Shown here: positions 29,750-36,189 of the stretch, piece after piece | Numbering within the stretch: position 1 is the first letter of the stretch | How the letters are laid out: each line of letters begins with the position of its first letter | Assembly: GCA_002284615.2 (NCBI GenBank) | Contig: MU069578.1 | Coordinates: 232,594-268,782 of the forward strand | DNA length: 36,189 nucleotides | Reading direction: 5' to 3' | Origin: Dunaliella salina | Lineage: Eukaryota > Chlorophyta > Chlorophyceae > Chlamydomonadales > Dunaliellaceae | The notes under the pieces: generated by a model | What the model saw: the letters and a program-made list of their open reading frames with translations, nothing else | What the model was told of the DNA's origin: nothing | Databases searched by the model: none | Translations under genes and position numbers: made by a program

Positions 29750-29970
29750 CCTGGGAATTGGGGCTATGTGGTGTTACTGAGTTTGCCATGGTGCCAAACG
29801 TGGTCTGTGCTGGGGCTAAACGTGGTGTTGCTAGCAGTAAAGCCATGGTGCTAAACGTGGGTTGCTAGGTGGGCTGTGGGTACGCTTTGGAGTCACACAG
29901 GGTTCCTAGGCCTGGAGTCTCTTGTTGTGTTCCGAGCCTGTTCTGGTGACAAACATGGGGCTAAACATGA
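29750..29970 (+). repeat. Minisatellite-bearing block shared with 160-480
   Basis: Contains repeated GTGGTGTT, GCCATGGTGCYAAACGTGG units and then GGTTGCTAGGTGGGC and GAGCCTGTTCTGGTGACAAA, in the same order as the minus strand at 160-480. Confidence 0.6.
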
Positions 29971-30295
29971 TGCTTTCCTGGTAACGCTGTCTTTGCTTCC
30001 TAGTTGAACACGGTGTCATACATGTGCTTTCTTGGCAACGCGCACATTGTCGAATTCCTGTTCATACTTGGGTTCACTTGCCTCCTGTGCTCTCTGTGCT
30101 TCCTCGTGTATTCAGAGTTTCAACTGGGCTACCTCAGATTTATGATGTGTTTGCTGCTTTTTTATGTGTGCATTTCCCCTGTCAGTACTTCTAGACATTT
30201 CACACACACACTAGACTTTCTCAGTGTATATTAGCAAGCTGAGCAGCCAACCTTCATGGCTGAAGGCTTTTTCCCCCTGTAAACTGTGAAAAACT

Positions 30296-31009
30296 GTGAA
30301 CTCCCCTCACCCTATCCATTTTTATAAAGTCAAAGCCCACTCTGGCATCATAGGGAATGAGGGGGCCGACTCTTGCGCTCGCTCTGCAGCCCTCTCTCAC
30401 AACATAGACATTGCACTACCAGATGCTAGGGACCCTTTCCACAATTTTTATTGGCTCTCACTGAAGACCTCTTCAACACAAAATGATGGCATGCATCGCT
30501 CCCACACTTGCCCGATACACTATCTCACAAACCTGAGTGACAAACTCAAAACACACATGCACAAGAAACACAAACTTGGCTCTGCTAACACCCCTGGCTA
30601 TCACTACCAGAGATGGCAGAAGCTTAGCGATGCCACACCATCCACTACGAATGCAAACACTGGAGCTCACAACCCATTATCTCAGCTTGCAAACACGGAG
30701 ATGAGCAATTCTTTCTGGAAAAATCCAAAGATTACCCTAAAACAACAAATAAACCTTATGAAGTATCGAACATATACACTGTACACACAGAGTCATGCCT
30801 CCAACTTCAACTTTTCCACTTCTGAGAGGTGCCCATTCTGCGCAGATATGGACAACATTTATCACGTTCTGCTTAGGTGCACCAACCCAACAATGAGTGG
30901 GATGCACACTAACAGACATAACGCGGCCCTTAGTCTCTGTGTTGAAGCCCTTAGTAAAGGCAGATATGGCTCATCCCTCATTAGCATGGACGGACGGTTG
31001 CAATCATGA
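30296..31009 (+). pseudogene. RNase H C-terminus and CCHC knuckle, copy 4
   Basis: The frame restarts after the insert with HFYKVKAHSGIIGNEGAD, the last RNase H block (His and final Asp). About 140 residues later it reaches the knuckle C179-x2-C182-x7-H190-x4-C195 (CPFCADMDNIYHVLLRC), which fits the knuckle before the R2-type RLE. MKYRTYTLYTQ precedes it, as LMKRTILQYRTGTLYNQ does in copy 1. The true frame leaves at about 30995 and joins the next segment. The first codon is GTG and is not an initiation site. Confidence 0.75.
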
Positions 31010-31703
31010 CAGACTTCTGGATCAAGGCATACAAGTCCTTGAAAACATCTCTCGAGCTATTCCAGACTGGGTTTTCCCAAATGGCAATTCCTCACCTGCA
31101 CGGCACCAAAGCCGCCCTGATGCTCTCTTTGTGCGCCCTATCCCAGGCAGACAAGCCCACCTCGATCCTTCCAAGATCCCGCCACAAGACAGAGACATCC
31201 ACCTCCTTGAACTTAAATTCTGCCCTGACACAAATCCCTTCATCACTTTAGAGCGTGCGCAGGCTCAACATTCCCACATCATAAACAGACTTAAAACACG
31301 CAGCTTAAGAAACCCAAACAGGAATAACAAAGTGACTTTGCACATCATCTTAATTGGTGTGGGTGGCACGATTTACAATGATTATACAATTACACCTCTT
31401 ATAAATCTGGGCCTGACCAAACCAAAAGCTAAATCGCTAGCATCCAAGCTCAGGGACCATGCCATCCAAAGATTATCCACCATCATTAACACTAGACATG
31501 CACTTTGCTTTCAGGGGGCATCTGGGAGGGGGTTTGCTGGGCGCGCGGAGGCGGCTGAGGATGGAAGAAGGAGAGTCCGAGCGCTCGGGGGCATGGCAAG
31601 CAATCCTCCAGATCCCCATCAGTTTTGTCTCCTGCTCTCTCCAAGGCTAGTTTTGTCTAGTTTAGGTGGAGGGCCCCCTGGTGAGGCTTCTAACTTTTTT
31701 TAG
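30897..31703 (+). pseudogene. Restriction-like endonuclease (RLE), copy 4
   Basis: PD-(D/E)xK core: SRPDALFV (P74, D75) and IHLLELKFC (E105, K107), all catalytic residues present. GVGGTIYNDYTITPL follows, as in copies 1 and 2a. From about 31515 to 31590 there is an extra GC-rich stretch coding GRGFAGRAEAAEDGRRR, absent from the other copies. SNPPDPH then appears without the stop that follows it in copies 1 and 2a, so the frame runs on to 31703. In a LINE this nuclease would nick the target DNA for priming. Confidence 0.75.
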
Positions 31704-31765
31704 GGGTTCTTCCCTTAATGCACGCGGCCTCTGGCGTGCATAGACTTTCCTTTTCTTTTCTTCCT
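31625..31765 (+). repeat. Dualen-like 3' UTR, copy 4
   Basis: After SNPPDPH come GGTGGAGGGCCCCCTGGTGAGG, a perfect hairpin ATGCACGC/GCGTGCAT (31718-31741) and a pyrimidine tail CCTTTTCTTTTCTTCC. The overall layout equals that of copy 1, but the hairpin sequence differs, as expected for another subfamily. Confidence 0.6.
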
Positions 31766-31770
31766 TTAGT

Positions 31771-31915
31771 CCAGACCCCCTCGAAGGACCACCCACCAAC
31801 CACCCTCTCCGATTGGACCCATATATATACCAATCAATAGCTCTCGACCTTGAGATTCCGAATATGTAGTTTTTACACATGATGTTCAAAAGTTATGCAG
31901 ACTGGTGCCTCCTGC
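31771..31915 (-). repeat. Short relative of the large foldback element
   Basis: On the minus strand GCATAACTTTTGAACATCA, then ATTCGGAATCTCAAGGTCGAGA, correspond to 21517-21587 of the large foldback element. The other side (GGACCACCCACC) corresponds to its centre (about 22081). This looks like an internally deleted, MITE-like version of about 145 bp. It lies directly after the tail of Dualen copy 4. Confidence 0.55.
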
Positions 31916-32784
31916 TTGAGTAAAGGAAAGAGTCCTGACACCTGTGACCAAATTCCCCCACCCTGCTGTCTACACCTTGATAAAAACTAAAGATACCAGC
32001 ATATCAAACATGCCACTCAATGGCCATGTGGATTGGAAGAAAGAGGCTGGATTGGCTGTTTACAGCAGAGCAACACACAAACCTGGGAGGATGGATGACT
32101 ACCCGTCAGATCTGCATTAGTTTGTTTAATCTTAGATGTGCTACAAGTTTGCAGGACTTAATGTTAGCGCCCGCGCTGACTGTTGGGTCTTTCTTTCATG
32201 CACGTCGGCTGTTGCCCAGCATACACATGTACTTCAATCTTTTAAACCTGTTGATTATAGACTGACAGTGTGCGAGAGCACACTTGGCAGCGATTAGCGC
32301 TATTCTGACCAGAATCAGGAGGGAACATAAACGTCATGTGCTAGACATACTATCTCTTGTAAGGACTGCAAGCTACTATTGAAAAGCGGACTATCTCAAA
32401 ACTGACCAACTCTGCCATTTGCTGCTTTTGCCACTCCTCTTCACCAGGAGGAGATTTCGAAAGGCTTTCCATACCCAGCTGTCGACGCCCCTTGGAGCCT
32501 TCCCATTTCTCCATCACCAGCAAATTCACGGCAAATTACTGTTTATCACTTGCACACAAATTCTGGCATGCTCAAGAATAACCATTTTTCTTGGTGCCCG
32601 CAGGCATCCCGCAACCCTCAATAACATAATTTATGTGGGCTGATCTCTTTATGCCTGGAAATGTCATGAAGCATCTCACTGGTCATCCCAAATTGTCTGG
32701 CAGAAATTCTCATGGACCCCACTGACTTCTTTCCTCTGTTTTCTCTCGGTGAAGAGGATACACGGTGCCTCCGCCGCCCTAGGT
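31916..32784. other. Non-coding stretch; no gene seen
   Basis: Only short open frames. It includes the second copy of the short dispersed repeat (32170-32221) also found in P1 intron 2. No other structure was recognised. Confidence 0.4.
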
Positions 32785-32849
32785 ATCCCCTTCTCCTTAA
32801 TTGATGTGGGGAGTGCTTTCACTGCCTGCGTGGTTTTTCTTTTCTTTTC
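32785..32849 (+). repeat. Solo Dualen-like 3' tail
   Basis: TCCTTAATTGATGTGGGGAG, a short loop, CACTGCCTGC and then TTTTTCTTTTCTTTTC match the end of the copy 1 3' UTR (TTCCTTAATTGATGTAGGGAG onward). The hairpin is kept, with changed bases on both sides. No upstream ORF of the element is attached. Confidence 0.6.
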
Positions 32850-33298
32850 TCATGGAGGATACTGCCTAGAGGGGAACAGTTGAAAATGAGGATACTGCAG
32901 AGAACTTACAAGGTGCTTCTGTGTAATACCAAGATTGAGGGTCCAAGGCTATGGCACAAACAGCATTCTTGACCTCCACCCAATAAGCTCGCAACCTTAA
33001 AATCACCAGCTTTAATTCACAATGAGGAAGGAAAAGCAAGAAAGCAGCTTAATATTCCTTCCACCGCTTACGGGAAAGGAGGCACATTTTCCCAGGACCA
33101 AAGCCCTGTAGCGCAAACAAATAATGTAAAATGTCTGGCTGGACTTGCCTACAATTAAGTTCATACGCATCGCATTTTAACAGCAACTGACAGACTGAGG
33201 CACGCATCTGAAAGGGCAATGCCCAGATTAAGGGCATCAGGCGTAGGATGTTCAGACGTTATTTTGGTCGCATCGCTTGCTCAGTCCTCGTCAGCCAT

Positions 33299-33300
<2 letters not shown>
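32850..33300. other. Non-coding stretch; no gene seen
   Basis: No recognised motif on either strand between the solo tail and the (CA)n tract. Confidence 0.4.

Positions 33301-33378
<78 letters not shown>
33301..33378 (+). repeat. (CA)39 microsatellite
   Basis: Uninterrupted CA tract of 78 bases. It is followed by CACCA/CATGCACC-rich sequence to about 33480 that may be a degenerate extension. Confidence 0.95.
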
Positions 33379-33382
<4 letters not shown>

Positions 33383-33585
33383 TGTGCAAGCTACCACATG
33401 CACCATCATGCAACCACATGCGCCATATGCACCACTATGTGCACTGCACACACCACCACATGCACCACCCAAAAAGATGTGGTGCAGGCACCACCATACA
33501 ACTCAAGCTCCCACTTCATGCAGCTCGGTTTCAAGCACACGTCATCACTAGCAACCCATTTCTAGGATGTCATCACTCGACAGCC

Positions 33586-34135
33586 TTTCAGAGACCCTGA
33601 AGTTTGTTCGAGCACTCAGCATCACAAGCAAATAGACTCATGGATACGTGTCAAGCAAATTGACACATGGACGCATGTCACGACACGAGCATTGATTGCC
33701 ACATGGATACATTTCATCGCTCAAGATTTTTGCCAGGTGCTGAACTTTCCTTGAGCACTCAACATTACGAGTGAACTGATGCTTGGATACATAAATGTAT
33801 CAGAATCAACACATGGATGCATGTCATTGCTCAAGAGATTTTTGTCCAGTGCTGGACCGTGTTTGAGCCCCCAGCATCCAAAGTAAATTGACGTGTCATC
33901 GCCCGTCAGCGCCTCCCAGGTCCTGGCTTTGCACGCATCTGTGGCGGCAACAGCCTTTCACACATGATACATTGAATTGACACAAGGATACATGTTATTG
34001 CTCGGAAGATTTTTGCCTGGTGCTGGACCTCGTTTGAGCACTCAGCATCCCAAGTAAATTGATGCTTAAATACACGGCAAATCAACATGTCATCACACGT
34101 CAGCGCCTTCCAGGTCCTGGCTTCGAACGCATTTG
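33586..34135 (+). repeat. Degenerate long-unit tandem repeat (three to four units)
   Basis: Units share CACATGGATRCATGTCATYGCTC, AAGATTTTTGCCWGGTGCTG, TTTGAGCACTCAGCATC and AAGTAAATTGA. Starts are near 33700, 33812 and 33982, with a partial unit at 33600. The second and third also share GTCAGCGCCTYCCAGGTCCTGGCTT, so the full unit is about 170 bases. It is non-coding. Confidence 0.65.
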
Positions 34136-34850
34136 TGGTGGCGGCGGCCTTTACTCCTCAGGCAGCGCCGCTGCTGCATGTTCCTCTTTTGCATCGCCTT
34201 CAGCTGCTCTTTCAGCATTGCTTTCTGCACACAGCACCAGAAACGCTTTTTGTGCATCAAAAAAATGGGCATTGCCTTCAGCTTTCTCATTGACACTGCT
34301 TCCATAGACGCATCACGGAAATGCACAGCGCATTTTGGACTGCGCCTCAAGCACGTGACTATCACATCTCGACTGCTTCATCTTAGCCATACCTTGCCCA
34401 GGCTCTTTCACTCCACACAACAGGCAAGAAGGGCCATACCTTGCTATTTCTTTGAACTTGTGCCCACCAACTGTTGGTTTTGCAAACAAAAAATAAGCTG
34501 GTCTAGAGTGCAAGCCTATGACAAAGAATAGCATAAATTTCCTATAACAGCATCTCAACATCACATCACTTTAAGGTTACGTCAGAATGGGCGGCATCTT
34601 GTACAAAAACAGCAATGGCGAAACTTGCTTTTTGGGAAGGTATTCCGTCTCTATTACCCCAACCTATTTTCCTCAATGCCCACTTACATCATCCTTCAAA
34701 GATGGCTTGGTTGCTGTTCCTGCTTCCCTTATGTGACAATCACCTGCATTTAACTCACCAGCATATAGGTGCCCAGGGCTGACTTGAAAGCCCCTGACCC
34801 CTCAGGACTCTGGAAGTAGGAGTGCATCTCTTCAGCCACCATGTCCCCAA
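34136..34850. other. Non-coding stretch; no gene seen
   Basis: Open frames on both strands (for example 34133-34531) lack recognisable domains. No repeat was detected. Confidence 0.35.
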
Positions 34851-34852
34851 GC

Positions 34853-34907
34853 TCCCCATCCTCTCCAGGTAGGAGCGGACCATCTGCAGGCCATAGCAGT
34901 GTTGCAG
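34853..34907 (+). repeat. Direct repeat, copy 1 (second at 35157-35211)
   Basis: CCCCATCCTCTCCAGGTAGG, then AGCGGACCATCTGCAGGCC, recurs about 300 bases downstream with few changes. Confidence 0.7.
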
Positions 34908-34929
34908 CAAGTCCATTTGCCATGCGCCC

Positions 34930-34991
34930 TTCCTTCATGCATGTGGCCTCCGGCCCGGATAGACTCATGATCTTTATTTTCTTTTTTCCTG
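34930..34991 (+). repeat. Possible solo 3' tail related to Dualen-like copy 4
   Basis: CATGCATGTGGCCTCCGG, then ATAGACTC and TTTATTTTCTTTTTTCC, resembles 31715-31763 (ATGCACGCGGCCTCTGG, ATAGACTT, CCTTTTCTTTTCTTCC). No ORF is attached. The match is short. Confidence 0.4.
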
Positions 34992-35073
34992 CGCGCTTTT
35001 TGCTCACAGAGGCGCTGTGAATCAGAGTTCACTGCACATCACAATTTAGTCATGGAAGGCAGCTACAGGTACT

Positions 35074-35430
35074 GCTTGGCATGATTTAGGAAATGCAGAC
35101 CATTGTGGTGTTGCCTGGCATAATCCATCAACTGCAGACCAGAGAGATTTCCCTCCTCCCCATCCTCTCCAGGCAGGAGCGGGCCATCTGCAGGCCATAG
35201 TAGTGTTACATCTATAGCTAAAATGCTGTGTGCATGTTGCTTACGTAGTGGAGCTAGAAACCATAGTGTCTTGCTCAGGCATCGCGATCATGCGATAGTG
35301 GGGAAAAAGATGCCGCTTAGTATGATTCATCAAACAGAGACCCTCAACTTAGCTGTTGGCATGATTTATCAATTGAAGTCCATCAAGGAACCGCTCGGCA
35401 TGCCTTATCAAACATACATCAGATTTCCTC
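35074..35430 (+). repeat. Degenerate minisatellite, period about 40
   Basis: Units with the core TTGGCATGATTTATCAA start at about 35074, 35113, 35314, 35354 and 35393. The middle gap (35152-35313) is close to four periods and holds the second copy of the direct repeat. Both blocks end in AGATTTCCCTCC or AGATTTCCTCC. Confidence 0.6.
35157..35211 (+). repeat. Direct repeat, copy 2
   Basis: Second copy of the sequence at 34853-34907 (CCCCATCCTCTCCAGGCAGG, then AGCGGGCCATCTGCAGGCC). Confidence 0.7.
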
Positions 35431-35459
35431 CACCCCAGGAGGGGGACATTTTAAGTTAA

Positions 35460-35584
35460 GAGCCATTACAGAGTTGCAGACAGGCAGCAGAGGCCATGAG
35501 CGGGACGTCAGAGGTTTGCAGGCAGCAGCAGGCCATGTATGGGCTGTGTCAACGTGAAAAGCCGCAAGCGCGTGGCTGACAACC
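35460..35584. other. Non-coding stretch; nothing recognised
   Basis: GC-richer sequence with GCAGGCAGCAG-like words but no gene or clear repeat unit. Confidence 0.35.
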
Positions 35585-35705
35585 TGCCACACCAAGAGAG
35601 AAAAGAACCCTTAGAAAAAGGCAGAGGAAAACTCTCTCTATGTCAATGGAGGCAGTGGAGACACCTTGGCTCAAAAGAGGCGTGAATCCTTAGCACCACA
35701 GGCAG
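35585..35705 (-). repeat. Solo Dualen-like 3' UTR, reverse orientation
   Basis: On the minus strand: CTGTGGTGCTAAGG, CTCTTTTGAGCCAAGGTGTC, then CATTGACATAGAGAGAG, CCTCTGCC and TTCTTTTCTCTC. This parallels copy 1 at 5930-6045 (TTGTGGTGGAGG, CTTTTTTGAGCCAACGTGTC, AATTGATGTAGGGAG, TCTCTGCC, TTTTCTTTTC). No coding part is attached. Confidence 0.6.
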
Positions 35706-36086
35706 GCCAGGCGAATCGTCCTCTCTTGTTGGCCTGTCAGCCTTCCCCTGGTTTCTCTTTCTTGCGCAGTTGGACACTGCAAACATAGCCTTTTCTGTAT
35801 CGTTTCTTATGGCCTAAGCAGGTTTTGTTGAAAGCACACGCATCAGCAGCCCCAGGAATTACAATCGCAGAGCCTCAATTTTACAGGCAACTGGCCATCC
35901 TTGAGCCAGTGCAGTGGCAGGGCAGGGCTATACCCAGTTTTCATCATGTCTGATGAAAGGTTCTGTTTCCTTGAACATCAGGCAGAATCCACCCAATCCA
36001 TTGTGCAACGCCACAGTAAGGTACCTTGAAACAACAAATGGGAATACTATCAGCTCGGCACATTCCTGAAGGTCTCCCCCCCCCAT

Positions 36087-36092
<6 letters not shown>
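35706..36092. other. Non-coding stretch; no gene seen
   Basis: No domain, RNA gene or repeat recognised before the terminal (AC)n tract. Confidence 0.35.

Positions 36093-36180
<88 letters not shown>
36093..36180 (+). repeat. (AC)44 microsatellite at window end
   Basis: Uninterrupted 88-base AC tract. It may cause an assembly break nearby. Confidence 0.95.
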
Positions 36181-36182
<2 letters not shown>

Positions 36183-36189
36183 TTTGGTT

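Larger units (their letters stand above)
29256..30300 (+). mobile_element. Inserted decayed element with minisatellite and L1-like 3' tail
   Basis: About 1045 bases separate two halves of the RNase H domain. CTCCCCTC occurs at both edges (29248-29255 and 30301-30308) and may be the target duplication. The last 60 bases (GCAGCCAACCTTCATGGCTGAAGG, then CTGTAAACTGTGAAAAACTGTGAA) resemble the end of the L1-like copy at 7180-7240 (GCAGCCAAACTTTCGGGCCGAAGG, then TTGTAAATCTTGTAAACC). Upstream is the 55-60 bp minisatellite also seen at 160-480. It is either an old L1-like relative or a non-autonomous element that borrowed the L1-like tail. Confidence 0.6.
22595..31765 (+). mobile_element. Dualen/RandI-like LINE, copy 4 (longest copy; APE end to 3' UTR)
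   Basis: The copy retains, in order, an APE endonuclease C-terminus, RT, linker, PHD finger, RNase H, CCHC knuckle, RLE and 3' UTR. Having both endonuclease types with RNase H is the hallmark of the Dualen (RandI) clade known from Chlamydomonas. It is 5' truncated inside the APE domain and abuts the foldback element. Several frameshifts, a hAT MITE (27905-28593) and a second insertion (about 29256-30308) disrupt it. Without the inserts it would be about 7.4 kb. It belongs to a different subfamily from copies 1, 2a and 2b. Confidence 0.8.

Noticed and set aside
33600..34135. CRISPR array
   Set aside because: Units are long, diverged and without uniform short repeats and unique spacers; the context is eukaryotic.
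34133..34531. 132-codon plus-strand frame as a gene
   Set aside because: No homology-like motif, no splice context, and it overlaps equally long frames on both strands.

Overview
The window looks like a nuclear contig from a eukaryote, most likely a chlorophyte green alga. Three things point there. The only recognisable host gene is a three-exon ribosomal protein P1 gene with an algal/plant-like sequence and a TGTAA poly(A) signal. The main retroelement has the two-endonuclease layout described for the Dualen/RandI LINEs of Chlamydomonas. There are long (CA/GT)n tracts and GT-AG introns. The base composition is moderate, far from the very GC-rich Chlamydomonas reinhardtii, so a lower-GC lineage (Dunaliella-like, for example) is possible. 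The organism is inferred, not proven. There is no prokaryotic organisation, rRNA gene or CRISPR array.

Layout. 1-850: LINE scraps, including an L1-like C-terminus on the minus strand, a minisatellite-bearing element and a zinc-knuckle relic. 850-6048: a 5'-truncated Dualen-like LINE (copy 1) running post-RT region, PHD finger, RNase H, CCHC knuckle, PD-(D/E)xK endonuclease and 3' UTR. It is interrupted at 1818-2359 by a foldback element with a 5-bp target duplication. 6049-8500: a 5'-truncated L1-like LINE, a Dualen endonuclease scrap and a reverse-strand L1 scrap. 9300-13250: the host gene for 60S acidic ribosomal protein P1 (exons 9497-9592, 11215-11311, 13033-13163). Its second intron holds a hAT-like non-autonomous element with a tRNA-like core and a (GT)n tract. 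13554-14617: a perfect-looking hairpin and a TA-flanked Tc1/mariner-type MITE. 14763-18985 (minus): a Dualen scrap followed by two L1-like pieces joined at an 11-bp tandem duplication. 18986-20435: two more 5'-truncated Dualen copies, tail to head. 21479-22530: a large foldback with arms of about 470 bp. 22595-31765: the longest Dualen copy (copy 4), which keeps the end of an APE-type endonuclease domain, the RT, PHD, RNase H, CCHC and the RLE. It is split by a hAT MITE with an 8-bp target duplication and by a decayed element carrying an L1-like 3' tail. 31771-36189: mostly non-coding, with solo Dualen-like 3' tails, minisatellites and two (CA)n tracts.

Apart from P1, everything recognisable is mobile DNA or its debris. 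The autonomous proteins are all broken by frameshifts or truncation. The most notable features are: (i) a LINE family coding for both an APE and a restriction-like endonuclease plus RNase H, with a PHD finger between RT and RNase H; (ii) a foldback element whose 92-bp palindromic ends contain tRNA-type A boxes facing inward; (iii) a conserved hairpin in the Dualen 3' UTR with apparent compensatory changes, also found on solo tails. All comparisons are between copies inside this window, by eye; no database search was made.
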